Shown one piece after another: positions 53,321 through 64,000 of a stretch of 64,000 bases of DNA (its first letter is position 1; the number at the start of each line of letters is the position of its first letter). The position numbers and the translations under genes are program-made. The DNA is taken from NCBI RefSeq assembly GCF_963678635.1, contig NC_087070.1, positions 15,875,840-15,939,839 of the forward strand. The letters are read 5' to 3'. The DNA comes from Symsagittifera roscoffensis. Lineage: Eukaryota > Xenacoelomorpha > Acoela > Convolutidae. Below the pieces are notes generated by a model. That model did not search any database and was not told where the DNA came from. It saw nothing but the letters and a program-made list of their open reading frames with translations.

Positions 53321-54682
53321 TTCTAAGAACAAGTGCAAGTGCAGAGCTTCGAGACTCGCAAACCCCAAGAGAATACGAAGTTCTGATTGACTGAAATCAT
53401 GAAACTACCAAAAAGCACTGGTGGGAAATCAGTCACAAATAGAGGAGTGTAACATTCGGCCGGAAGTACATATCGACGGAAAATAAAGCTAGGTTCTAAA
53501 ACGACTGGCTAGCGTCTAAACACAGCTCTATATGCCAGTTCTTTTGGTGGTTTTCCTAATATCGGGTCGACAAAAGTGTTACTGCTTTCAGGCTTCGACT
53601 AGAACGCTCAAATTAATTTAATTATATGCAAAAAATAGTGAGCTCATGGCTGGGTATCAGTATCTCCAGACCACGGGGTCACTCCTAAAAACAGGGCTAC
53701 TACTTTTTATTATATTACTGTTGTTTTTGTTCAGTAGATAAAAATCATCATCTCCATCGAAGATGGATCAACCTTTTCCCCAACTCCTAGCTTCTCATTA
53801 TCTGAAAACGAACTTCGTATTAATTAATTTCAACTCAGGACATTCCGGGAAGCTAAAAGTTTGTATAAAACAGTTCAAGTCTCAATCCCGAGACCCCTCC
53901 GGATTCTGGAATCCAGGGAAATAGCACTTCTATTTCTTTCCGTAAGGCTAGACTCGCCGTCCCAATACCCTTCCTTTTTCTCGGGTTCTACGTTGTAACG
54001 ATTGTAGCAGCACAAGCGTCACAATTTGGAATGGTCCCTGACAATCTCCAATTACATTTTCAATCTGTTGTCATTTTCTCGTAGTTGTTTTTACTGCGAC
54101 TATTGCTGTTGTGTTTTCGCCGTTTTAGTGTGCGCGAAATAATAAAAGGTTACGTGTCGTTCATTTCTAAAAGGAAATTTTAAAAATTAGCATGTCACTT
54201 AAGACTAACCCTTCCCGATTTGTCCCATCGTTCAAATAACGTCGCTAATTCATTAAAATCATCAATCTTCCCAGTTCGATGTTCTTTTTTCTAATCGATA
54301 AAAATTCGATTGCGAAACTGCATTTTCGTACATTCTGGTCGAATGTCACATACTCCTCGGACAGCCCGGTCAATGTCCTCATTGAGTCTCCTAGTCTTCA
54401 TCAAAATGGTACAGTGCCATCGAACAGAATTTACAAAATGCATAAAACACTTTTGTTCGCCTCATATTAACTCACTGCAGAATACAAATGGCATCATACC
54501 ACACTATTATAGCCTTCCAAATTCTTTAACTAATCTGTACTTTCGAGGATATGACTGAAAATAAAACATTTTTTTTAGACTTCCAACGTCCATGTCCCGA
54601 TTTGAAGTTTTTTCTCCTAGGTTTAAAACTTCTAAATTCTTCTAATTTTCTTTTTTTTTGCATCTTGTTCTTCGGCCATTTG
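53321..54682. other. Non-coding tail region (unit Z)
   Basis: The counterpart of 38566-39937, with a short deletion near 53534 removing about 20 bp found in X and Y. No gene is supported. Confidence 0.5.
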
Positions 54683-55440
54683 TCAATGTTCCTTTTCCTC
54701 CTCCTGTGACTTTGACTGAGCACTTTCAGTCTCTGTGTCTTGCAACTCGTCGGTAGCTATTCTGACGCTGTTGGAAGCAGTCCTCCAATACTTCTGCTCT
54801 TCTACTCTTTGTTTGCAAGAAGGTAGAGGATCAACGTTAGTCTCTCTGTTTCGGCAGAAGCTGTTGTGGAGGCACAACGTCACGTTTCTCTTCAAGTCTT
54901 CCTTCAACATTTCTTCTCTTTCTCTCCCATCACATTCACTTGTCCTAGACGTCCTCTTCAATGCGGTGATTACTGCATTCCGATGAGTTACAAAAGCTCG
55001 CTTGAACGCTACTACTCCAATGTCCAGCCGATACGCACTGTACACTCTGCTATGCTTCGACATATGCTTCTTGGCATATTCATACAACCATACAGTCATG
55101 TTGACATCAGTCGTCTTCTGGCGCATATCTTTTTCACTTCCATCGGAATATTCAGGATTTTGCACGTTGTCTCAAAAAGATCTAAATCTTTTAGACAATC
55201 CAATTCCTGCAAATGCTCTTTCGTAGGCGTTTCTTGTCGATTGTTCTCTTTTAAATGAGCTCCCAGCCATTGTATCGCCATCATAACTCCGACTATCACT
55301 ATCGTTATGGGCTGTGATGAATCTGATAAACCCATAGAGAGAAGCTCTCCACAGTCCCAGATCAACACCAGAGAACTACGCCCGGGATACCACCATGTTT
55401 GTAGCAAGCAATGGCAGGGGAACTCATCATGTGTCAACAT
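54683..55440 (-). pseudogene. Cassette block 9 (minus copy, unit Z)
   Basis: Frames 55440-55096 and 55165-54683 together match the plus-copy block 9. They contain FPCHCLLQTWWYPG, LVLIWD, IQWLGAHL, LDLFETTCKILNIPMEV and FKRAFVTHRNAVITA with LCLHNSFCRNRE. An acidic, Gln/Glu-rich tail closes the cassette. One frame change near 55130 separates the halves. Divergence from the plus copy is large, with conserved islands, so these are separate lineages. Confidence 0.85.
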
Positions 55441-55449
55441 GATGCTCCT

Positions 55450-55979
55450 CTAATTACGCTTTCCCGACGCTTCCAGTAGTGGTTCCACCTCCATCATCAC
55501 TCGTTGGACTTCATCATTCTCGTCCACTGCATTGCAATCCGTGACTTTTGATCCTTTCTGCTTTTGTCTTTCAAAGTCACTGAAATTCCCACTGGCAAAT
55601 CCCATGAACTTTTTTCCAAGTATCGATTCTAATTCCTTTTCGGTTCTCTCCGGAACTGCTGAGACCATTTTGCACAGTAACTCGTAAGATTTTTCTGACA
55701 TTCTCGCTAATCTTACGCATTTTGGCACTGAGAAAGCTTGATCCACGATCGTTCTCGTTTCTTTTTCACATCTACCGCTACAAAATGATTTGGGTAGCTG
55801 CTCTTGCACATTGGAGCTAGAGTTGATCCCACTAAAAATCTCGCTCCCGTCGGTCTACGATAAGTTTCACTATGCCGGATGTTCATTTCCGCCTCGATCG
55901 CTTCTCTCCACTTTCTAATATAATTCCGCTCGGTTTGCAACTCTCCCGGAAACACTTGTACACTGATGGTCGTAACCAT
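55450..55979 (-). pseudogene. Cassette block 8 (minus copy, unit Z)
   Basis: Frames 55979-55713 and 55809-55450. Conserved with the plus copy: VFPGELQTE, SETYRRPTGARFLVGS, YPNHFVAVDV, VDQAFSVPKCVRLARMS and a final VMMEVEPLLEAS. A frame change lies near 55760. Function unknown. Confidence 0.8.
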
Positions 55980-56329
55980 CTCATGCCTTTATTCTAGGTT
56001 CAATAAAAACTCTAAAGAACCAAACATGCTGTAGAACTTTAGTGCAGTCAATAGATCACCTCGGTTCCTCCATGGCATTCTGCAATCACTTAAGTTTCCG
56101 TTTTCGCCTTCATCACAATGTTACCAAACAATATCATCAATTGCTTGTGTTGTTTCTCCAGGGTCTTTACGCAATCCAGACCTCCACAGATGGGACGTTC
56201 CAGTCCACAGACTTCTGCCAGTCAGCTACCAGGTTTGACCCAGTCCTCTGGTCCCCAGCCAGGCAACTCTACTTTGTCTTCTCCGTTGCTCTTAGAGGAG
56301 ATGTACAGATGATGTTCAGGTCACGCAAG

Positions 56330-56860
56330 TTACAGTCTGAGTTCAGTTCCCTCTGCACATCTATATTGATTCGCACGCAATATCGAATCGGCGTTAGGAC
56401 TCGGACACCATGATAGCTTCATCAGTTCCCACACTACCATCAAACTCGTTCTTAGCAATTCGTCCGCGAATCCCAATCCAAGCTCCACTCCGTTGTCAGA
56501 TTTTGGCACTGAAGGTGCAGTCACTTTTTCCTCCAAGATTAGTCCCAGCTTGGTCTGCTGATTAGCAGCGCTTCTTATCGTTGCAATTCTTGACCTCCAG
56601 AATCTTAGCAACACTGCTTGCTCATAATCAAAGAAGCAATCGCGTATATCTTTTTTTATGAAAGGGTTGTACGCCATCCCTATGATTCCGGATACGTAAC
56701 TGTGTGATTTCTTCCGGATCGGTCCACAGTATTCACTGGAGTTCGGCAGTGCTCCCATAGATTCTTTCGAGATCCTCATCTCCTTGTTAGAGAATCTCCT
56801 TATTTCGTCAATATTTTTCATAGGTTCCAGCTCCACAGGCTCCTTCATGTTTAATCGCAT
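56330..56860 (-). pseudogene. Cassette block 7 (minus copy, unit Z)
   Basis: The 176-residue frame is intact, with DEIRRFSNKE, SYVSGIIGMAYNPF, AVLLRFW, TKLGLILEE, VELGLGF and LSWCPSPN. Two nearly identical copies are in units X and Y. About 350 bp to block 8 (56329-55980) hold a short repeat also seen in Y and no good frame. Confidence 0.8.
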
Positions 56861-56881
56861 CGGCTTGCTCTGATGGATGTT

Positions 56882-57580
56882 CTAAAGTGCTAGCAAGAGC
56901 AAGGCTTTCGCTCGTTCATCGCCTTCTCTTAGCATCTTGACGCAAGTGTTCAATGCTGGCACTGAAATTTGTTCTATCATAAATCGAATGAAATAGAGAG
57001 CGTCTCTCCGCTTCGCGCACGCCACTGCTGCTCCTTCTTGGGTCATCAGATCTCTCACATTCGTCATTAAGAACACCTTTTCTCCCTTCGATCTTTTCCT
57101 TTCTTCCGAATCATATTCTACGCATGTCAGTCCAATCATGCACCAAACAGCGAACCTCAGTTGTAACTCTGTTCTCACATAGGGTATTGCTATCTTCGGC
57201 GTGATTCTCATTTCTTCTTCGAAGTATCGCAACACTACTGCTCTCCACGGAAGGCTCACCAACTGCTCGATCGTTTTCACGTGCATTTCAGACGATACCA
57301 GAGTCCCGTATGCCTTCTGCTTCAAGGTGGTGCCTTGCGTCATCGTCTCCAAATAACCTTCCATGGCACTTTTGTCATCCAGAGCAATTAAGTGTCCTCT
57401 GGCCAAATTTTTGTGTTCCAACATCTCCATGTATCCACCGGCGGGTTCGTCAATCGATACTGTCAGTCGGTTATACTCCACTGGGACTAGCTGTCCTACG
57501 ACGCTTCCCTTTCCGCGATTCATAGGAGACGGTTTGAAATCTTGAAGGGTACTCTCTCCGCATTGGCTAAGTATCTCCAT
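56882..57580 (-). pseudogene. Cassette block 6 (minus copy, unit Z)
   Basis: The 232-residue frame is the only copy with its N-terminal half, since X and Y are cut at about residue 48. The core YFEEEMR, LQLRFAVWCMIGLTC, DLMTQEGAAVACAKRRDA and YFIRFMIEQ matches plus block 6. Mostly helical; function unknown. Confidence 0.8.
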
Positions 57581-57608
57581 TTCTAACGTCGCTCCAGTCA
57601 GAGTGCGG

Positions 57609-58254
57609 TCACTCCTCTTGGCTTTGTAACTGGCTGATTACGTTTCCTGCCATGAGAATGGGTGGCATCATCGCTACGTCAGTCAACATCCTGTCTGTGC
57701 CAGGCAATCGATCATCACCATGTCCCAAGTCCATGGCTTCTTCGACGCGTCTTTTTTTAGCTGAATTGACAGTTTTCATCAAGATTTCGGAATCCACCTT
57801 TGTCTTTCCCTCTTTTCAATGTCACTTTGCCGCCCAGTTTCATTTTCATTTCATTAATCACCATTTTTTATTGCAGCGTTCCCTTCCGGGTTCTTGACAG
57901 ATATACCACTTCTCCCTTGTCTTCTTGCAGTGTCATCTTTATAGGAGAGTTTGCCTCACTTTCATCAGTGGCGGAGTCGATCAGCAACTCGCTCAATCTC
58001 CCTTCACACTCGTCGAGCTTGTCAAGGACTTCCCGCATTAGTGGTCGGTTGAGACCTATTTTGAAAAGAGACTGGGTTCCGTAGCTCTGAACTACTGTCC
58101 AGACCTCTTCTATTAATGCCACTCTGTCCATTCTGCATCCAGTCCTATTTTCATGGTCTCTATATTGCACTTCCCACTCTTCTTCGGGCAACGTTCCCAT
58201 GAAAAGTACTCTGGCAGTGCCTTCTATTCTTCTTCTCCTTGGTGATTCCATCAA
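57609..58254 (-). pseudogene. Cassette block 5 (minus copy)
   Basis: Frames 58254-57868 and 57797-57609. The first holds FMGTLPEEEW, a long helix region and an acidic stretch. The second starts with helical residues and KKRRVEEAM, the equivalent of the basic segment in the plus copy, then PPILMAGNVI. It is much shorter between these landmarks than the plus copy, whose Lys-rich linker seems expanded. Confidence 0.7.
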
Positions 58255-58901
58255 GAGTGTGTTCGGTGTTTTTAGGATTGCTCGGAGACCTTCTCTCCGG
58301 CAAGTTCGGGTTCGTTCCCATGAAGGCCGACGTGGGTTCCAGTGTGGATCTTCCCTCGTCTGCCGGCTCAGTCACCGCTTCCAGCGTGTCCGTGCCGTTT
58401 TCAAAATCGCTGAGGAAAATGAAGTCCAGGCTGGACATCCCTCCTGTCGAAGCCTTATCGTCTTCTTTCTCGGCTTGATCGGGATCCTGTTGCATAGGTT
58501 CTTCCGATCGACGGCTTCCTCCCTGCCCATCGTCTCGTCTTGGATTCTTTCCTGAACTTGAGGGCCCTTGCTCTTCACCCCTTGCCCCATCAGGAAATTT
58601 CGGTACAATTAGCCTGCCAGCTGACTGATCTTCCTCCTCTCCATGAACTACTTTGATCTCCTCATAGCCGAAGGGTGCTAGCATGTTTCTAGTCCGTCAA
58701 CTCTGGTTTTACACTCGTTAAGATTAGGGAGGCTTCTGCTAAGTCTGCCTTGCCTCTCATGATCATAGGCTCTAGATCCAGTTTCGCCCATTCCTCGTCA
58801 AACCTCCCAGGCTTCATTCGTCTCCTCGTTGCTTCATCCGTGTAAGCAAACTGCGTATACTGTAGCACTGCAGCATTTCTGCCCACAAAACACGGTTCCA
58901 T
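58160..58901 (-). pseudogene. Cassette block 4 (minus copy) with acidic linker
   Basis: Frame 58901-58689 matches the plus block around PLFIGYTAAV (here PCFVGRNAAVLQY). Frame 58684-58160 is an acidic, Pro/Ser-rich linker, like the acidic tail in the plus copy. Its last 30 residues run out of frame into block 5. Confidence 0.65.
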
Positions 58902-59065
58902 CGTCTCAGAGAACTACCCTCCTTTTATTGGTCTCAAAGTCTCTCGTTCTAGGGGTTAGTACTATGGAGTCTGATCCGAGCAACATCCTTCTTATCAAAG
59001 CGAATTACGGGATCTATTCTGGCAGTTTAGTGTAGTCACCCCAGTCCTTCGTTTTTTCTCTCAAT

Positions 59066-59938
59066 TTATGGTACGCTGCGGTCAGTCGAGGAATTCTTGT
59101 GACTTCGCCCGTTTGTTTTGTCGTAGGGTCTTAGATTCCAGAGCTTCGGGAATACCTCAATGTGCCCTCTGTCCACTTCCCCCATCCTGTCTCGGAAGTG
59201 ATCATCAAAGTTTATGACGGTCATCTCCGGCTCTGATATCTTCGCGAATAACAAGTCCTCACTCATCAATTCTCGTAGAGCGTATTGTTCACACCAGTTA
59301 AGTGTACTTCCGTCCACTGCTGACATGAGGTTCAGGTGCAACACCGACCTCCTGTAAGACTCCACCTTAACGTCAGGGAACGCAAACGTGACTGCCGGAC
59401 CGTATATCACTGTCACGAACTCCGTGGCTCCTCTGATCAATGCTAAGGGATCGGTCCTCATAGCTAAGCTCAGGTCAGTTAGCAGAGGCATGCCCCCAGC
59501 ATGACTTCGCGCGTCATCCTCTCTCTGAATCGTTTCATCCTCTCGTGTTACAAAGCAATTCTGCTGCAGGAGGTACTGGACGAGAGTATGTCGCAAATCT
59601 CTTATCTTATTTCAGGAATCCGTGGATCGCTTCATGTCGAATATCCTCATGTTCTCCCTCATCTGCTCCGGATAGCGTGTCAAATTTATTAATCCTCCAA
59701 AGTTTCCATGTGTTATTGCGATCAACGTTAGAAGTCCATCTAGTCGCAAATTCTGCATTCCTTCGGTGAGCTGTATCGCTGGTCCTCTCACGAAGTTCTC
59801 TGCTTCAAACGTCACGAACAGGGCTAGTAATTCAACGATCGATGCTTGGAGGAATTCCTTTATCAGATGTCGAGAAAGCGAGGGGTAAATTTTTGTCAAG
59901 GAGGACGCGGGCCATCCGGCTCCTAACCCTTCCAGCAT
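59066..59938 (-). pseudogene. Cassette block 3 (minus copy)
   Basis: Frames 59938-59612 and 59596-59066 lie in the same frame with one stop between them. They contain NLRLDGLLTLIAITHG, GGMPLLTDLSLAMRTDP, VIYGPAVTFAFPD, VLHLNLMS and LNWCEQ, matching plus block 3 along its length. This is the best conserved part of the whole cassette. Function unknown. Confidence 0.82.
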
Positions 59939-59965
59939 GCTGTCAGTCCAGTCAAAGCCTTCTTC

Positions 59966-61797
59966 TCACTTTACATTCTGTGTCCAGAAAGCTTCCAGGG
60001 TAACTTGGAACACTCTGTTTACGAACTCGGCTGACTTCTCTTCAGCATTTTCGGCCAGGTTTACCTCTTTCACTAGGTAGGCATGGATTTTCCTGATCAT
60101 CGCTGGACCTCGCTCGAAAGCATCCGCGCCCGATGCTGCTACTCGAGGGGTCAAGTGCAGCCACTGGTTAGCCTCTGGTTTCGTTCTCAAAACCATCGCT
60201 TCCAAGTGAGCTCTCGTCTCCTTGGAACTTTTTCTTCTCTCTCCTTCCTCCTCTACTTCCATTCCTCGAAACCATAAATCATTTGACATCGCTACGATTA
60301 CTCGATGATCATCGCCAATTCCTGGCTTCAGTTTGAGTTGTCGGCTGAAGTTGGACAGTTCCAATCCCACTACTTCGTCTAAAACTAACATGTGTAGTGA
60401 ATAGTTCTTAAAACCTCGTATCACATTCGAGATGTCAGACCACACCGCAGGCAATTCCGCCCTAAGTGGTCTTAGGTTCTCCATCTCTATTCCACGATTT
60501 GGGGCAGATATGATTACATCATATTTCCCTTCCGAGAGTAACGCCACCATCGCGTACACAAACTTCAGTCCATCCAGGAGGTGTGCATATCTCGGAGGCA
60601 GTGCAAACACGACTCTCGGTGTTATCTTGGTGAAGGCACCTTCTTTCAGGGTGTCCACTACTTCACCCATTGACTCGAGGATATCCTTTTAGCTGACCAT
60701 ACAGCGTCTTCGGCTGTCGTAGGCTATCTGAGTCTGCTCAGGAAACCCCTACTGTGTAGATGGTTGTTCATGCCAGCAAATACGATTGTGATTGGGTTCA
60801 TTTCTGTCTGTCGTTGTACCCCGATTGCCATTGACACCGACTGTATTAGATCCAGGTCGACGGCTGCCAAAATTATAACATCAGGCCAAAACAGAGACTT
60901 GGAGGTATATACGAAGTCCGAGCTCGCGACTATCATATACTTTGCCTTCCTCATTTCTGCTTTGTCATACGCCGCAAAGATGGTCTCATCTTTCTTAATC
61001 GCTTTCAATCCACCGTATTTCTGAACATCACCTTCTTGATTCACTTGTTTCGGGTACGCTCTTTCTTTTACGTGATCTGGAGGTGCTTTTATCTGCCTGA
61101 ACATCTTTACATGTTGTCCTATTGGTGCCGTCGTCGTCAGGAATTTTCCGGCTCTTTCTTCTCAATTTCCCTTATCGTGATTCAGTTACACATCTTGCAA
61201 TGGTCTTGCATTTATTGGACCCATTCTATTGTTTGAGGGCAGTCCCTCTAAGTCGACAAATCTCAAGGTGCTCGTGGAGCTGAAGTTTATGCCAGCTGCT
61301 ATCAACCAGTCCACGCCTGTTATTGAATACAGTCCGTTGACGGATAATCTCGCTCCATTCAACATCCTCATGACATCTGCTGCAAATCTCACTGTCTGAA
61401 GATACAAATTCATCAGATCCTGTTTGTATACGTGCCAGGGAGAAGGTATGGGCCTCGACCACATCAGAGAGCTCCTGTCTGGACGACGCTCCTCTCGCCT
61501 GGTACCCGTTGTCTCTGATCTTGTCTTTGATCTCGAGGTGCTGGTCGTCTCCACGGTCGGATTGACAGGTCCTAATCTTCGTCTTGGATGGACGGTTCTT
61601 GTCATTGGCGCTTCCCACAATCGATCTTGTACATCTGTCCTTTGTCCTGGCTCGCTAGAGATTTGCGGCCTGTATGTCACGGCTGGCACCGTTCCCAGAC
61701 GTGTCTCTAGGTTAGGGGGCATGAAGGTTGAAATTGCCGGCTCATTCGTGGTTTCTTCCTTCTTCAGCACTCCCGTGTCAAAGAGCTCGACTTCCAT
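59966..61797 (-). pseudogene. Cassette block 2 (minus copy): possible second SGNH-like region
   Basis: Frames 61797-61186, 61104-60724 (same frame) and 60670-59966. Landmarks shared with the plus copy: GVDWLIAA, RMGPINARP, IVASSDFVY, LFWPDV, IVFAGMNNHLHSRGF, LKFVYAMVALLSEG, SAPNRGIE, LPAVWSDI, LVLDEVVGLELSN, IGDDHRVI and LWFRGMEV. The SDF and GMN(D/N)HLH blocks lie about 50 residues apart in both. They resemble blocks I and III of SGNH hydrolases without a clear GDS serine. Confidence 0.75.
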
Positions 61798-61821
61798 TTC
61801 ATCCAGTCGCTCCTGGAAGAT

Positions 61822-62528
61822 TCAGTTTGACCAGGCTTGTCCTTTAATGCTATCAAAATGGATCCCATCGGTGGCTCTCAGCTCGTGTTCAATGTCCATA
61901 AGGATCATCCGTCCAGCATTCCGACTCGCCAGGTTCCTCATTATATTGTTCCACCTGATGACTCCTTTATTATGTCTTTTTCCTGTCGCTGTCAACGTTT
62001 TTGAGCTCATGGGTACGGTGCAGACGGTCAGTATCGCGCACTTTAATTTCTACCAGAGAGTAGTAAATAGGCACACCATCATCGACTCCCATTGTGCCTC
62101 TTCCTCATCTGAGCCTCTTGATACATTGCCGGTCCCTATTAGGATCATTATGTTAGGGATCCTCCCTGGTTGACCAGCTCCACCATCCAAAATAGCTGGG
62201 CTATCGTTGCACCTCCAAAGGTCATCACCGTAGTGATCCAGGAGGTCCTCAAGTTCTGGAGTACTCTCACCAAGCTGTCACCCAGTATCAGATGTGATGT
62301 CCCAAGTGGCGGTTGCTGCAGGTTTACTGCTGGGCTCCAAGTGGATCGATTTAAGCAGGCTCGCGAATCCGTGTCCTGAACTCCCGTGAAGCTATACTTC
62401 AACTGGTTGTTCTTCTGCACGTCAATCACTCGGGACACTTTCTTCATCGGCATTTCTCGTATCTTCCGGTCTGGGACCTTAGAGCTCTTTGTTGGTAACG
62501 TTGTATCACTACCTCCCGTTCTCGTCAT
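61822..62528 (-). pseudogene. SGNH/GDSL hydrolase core of cassette block 1 (minus copy)
   Basis: Frame 62528-62148 contains SHLILGDSLVRVL (Ser codon 62276-62274) and FGGATIAQL. After a frame change near 62165, LIGTGNVSR follows (block III with the D of GTND changed). ILTVCTVPM and NNIMRNLA come next, then ATDGIHFD at 62010-61822 supplies the Asp/His pair (codons 61869 and 61860). The predicted fold is a small esterase acting on ester or carbohydrate-ester substrates. The target is unknown. Confidence 0.82.
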
Positions 62529-62585
62529 CGTCTCTTGGGACAGTTGTACTCTGCCCGTGTCATCGATTTTTCCATAGGGTGCAGT

Positions 62586-63509
62586 CTACCTGGAACCTGG
62601 CGCATTTCTATTAGCGACCAATCGTCCAGCTGTTTCTATAAATTTTCTCACTGTTTGCGCCACGACTGGGTCACCTAGGGTGTCACTCGGGTCCGGGATT
62701 GTCACTCGACCAGTTGTAGCTGGGAGTCGCGTCTCCGTGGTTTGACTCAAATCGCGAGGCGTCAAAAGTTCCATCGGGGACTGCCCACGAGGAATAATCC
62801 GTGTAGGCATCACTCTTTCTACGGCTGTCGTCAACGCCAGCCGCTCCGATCGCTCTTTGTACTCTCGCCTCAAGCGCTCTATTTCTTCACCCTGTTTCTT
62901 GTTGCAATCTTCAAACAGTCTTTTCCACATGTCTCTGTCTTCTTCCGTACTGAGCGTGGTTTTGGTCATTTCGTCCAGCTCGCTTCTGGTCTTCTCCAGT
63001 TCTTCTATCGTTCCGTTAAGATCTTGCACGGTTTCGTTCGTCTCAACCTCTTCCTCTACTCTCGCCCTCTTTGGTGGCACAGCTGCTCTCAGTTGTGAAC
63101 TAGACGAGGCAGCCTCGCTGTTCATCTCCTGATGCATCTTTCTCAGACCAGGCCTAGGCTTGGTTGGCAGAGGCATCTCACCTGGTTGGTAGGTCCTGGA
63201 ACTTCCCAATCCAGGCTCGTTCGCCAAGTCACTTCCTGAGAGAGCCCCGTTTCTCCACCTCATTACCCTCATTTTCGGGCGGTCTATTACTCCTCTTTCT
63301 CCATATGCTGCCATCAAAAAGACTTCCGTGGGGCAGTCCCCACGGTTATCATGCCCCAAAATGTATATTAAGGCGGCCAGCAACATGACGACCTCTGGGT
63401 CCTCCAGGGCAAAGTCTCGATCCATCAGCCGACGATAGATCGCATCTATCATCGGTCCTACGTGCGCCTCTGCCAGGTCCATATACTCGTTCAAATCAAA
63501 CTTGTCCAT
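62586..63509 (-). pseudogene. N-terminal helical and coiled-coil part of cassette block 1 (minus copy)
   Basis: The 307-residue frame starts with MDKFDLNEYMDLAEAHV, the only clear start of the cassette in the window. A helical domain (DAIYRRLMDRDF, VFLMAAYGERGVI) corresponds to plus 22569-22829. A coiled coil follows at about residues 155-225 (Glu/Lys/Leu heptad-like), then a polar linker. A single in-frame TAG at 62588-62586 separates it from the SGNH core, so it was one protein. Confidence 0.8.
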
Positions 63510-64000
63510 CTTCTTCTAGGATTTGATTCTTATTATCAGTTTGATTAATAGAAATCAGGTGAATAACTAAGCAATCAATCAGGATCTAGAAAAAAGGTCA
63601 CGAATATCACATTTGTCACCTTTACTCTAATTTTGTATTAAAATTTATTTAAAACAGTTGGATAAAAAGATTTTGATCCTAAAATTTATTAAAATCAGTT
63701 TGTTGCTGAAAATTTGGAATTCAACCTAAGAATGGACAGTCCAAACTTTGGATCTATTCCTAAGATTGTCATTCGGTTATTTATGGTCAATAATCCCTTC
63801 TTACCCAGGGTCTTAATAACATAACACATATCATTACATAACACGCATATCAAACGCAACACACATTTAGTAGGACGCCTTCCTGCATGCAACCTAAACT
63901 CAGCCTATATTTAAATAATATTTTTTATGTAAGTATACTTGTATATTAGTATCAGAAAATATAACGTGTATCAGCACATACAGCTCCCGTAGATGCAGTC
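63510..64000. other. AT-rich sequence upstream of the minus cassette
   Basis: On the minus strand this is the leader of the cassette. It shows no similarity to the leader of the plus copy (22076-22568), no 20-bp repeats and no gene. If the minus family also carries pol upstream, it must lie beyond 64000. Confidence 0.5.

Larger units (their letters stand above)
49558..57440. repeat. Segmental tandem duplication, unit Z (joined to the complete minus cassette)
   Basis: It is collinear with X and Y from 49558, but at about 57430 it continues into the upstream part of the cassette instead of the junction sequence. Z therefore holds the parental arrangement. The offset between Y and Z is close to 8015 bp. 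Similarity is very high by eye, with mostly single-base differences. Confidence 0.9.

Noticed and set aside
57800-58555. Plus-strand frames across the minus cassette
   Set aside because: They are antisense to cassette blocks that are conserved with the plus copy.
1-64000. Nematode origin suggested by the large multi-ORF retroelements
   Set aside because: The DNAI1-like exons argue for motile axonemes, which nematodes lack. The element type alone does not identify the host.

Overview
The window is animal-type nuclear DNA dominated by decayed retroelements. One host gene fragment is recognisable. Three short GT-AG exons on the minus strand near 1.9-2.5 kb match the N-terminal part of an axonemal dynein intermediate chain (DNAI1 type). 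The source should therefore be a eukaryote with motile axonemes and mostly short introns, and a nematode is unlikely. The species cannot be named. The flanks and LINEs look AT-rich by eye, and the large element cassettes look more balanced. A run of 200 N at 16335-16534 marks an assembly gap.

Layout. 1-5.8 kb holds a degenerate 165-190 bp tandem repeat, the DNAI1-like exons, a tRNA-like stretch and a 360-bp tandem repeat carrying palindromes. 5.8-16.3 kb holds two head-to-tail LINEs with ORF1 (CCHC) and ORF2 (APE endonuclease, reverse transcriptase, C-terminal zinc motif). The first LINE has an internal 1454-bp duplication and the second is 5'-truncated. 16.5-17.6 kb is a minisatellite with a 15-bp unit. 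17.9-22.1 kb is a broken Ty3/gypsy-type pol (RT, RNase H, integrase) lacking gag and protease, with the integrase joined to half of a macro-like domain. 22.6-31.1 kb is a large coding cassette that I do not recognise as a whole. 31.5-35 kb is an inverted repeat around an inverted LINE fragment. 34.8-57.4 kb is a tandem segmental duplication (units X, Y, Z). Each unit has a plus-strand dead LINE and the minus-strand 3' part of a second version of the cassette. In the third unit that version continues to 63.5 kb and is complete.

The main observation is that the plus-strand cassette (22.6-31.1 kb) and the minus-strand cassette (63.5-54.7 kb) are collinear over their whole length but clearly diverged in protein sequence. 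They share, in order, a helical N-terminal domain, a coiled coil, an SGNH/GDSL hydrolase with its catalytic residues, a second region with GMN(D/N)HLH, and about eight conserved blocks I cannot assign. Long stretches lie in one frame interrupted only by single stops, so the ancestor probably encoded one or a few very large polyproteins. In the plus copy the cassette follows Ty3-type pol and the macro-like fragment. In the minus copy any such pol would lie beyond the window edge.

Every large element here carries stops or frameshifts, so nothing looks autonomously active. Repeat counts, percentages and similarity statements are by eye. No alignment or database search was run.
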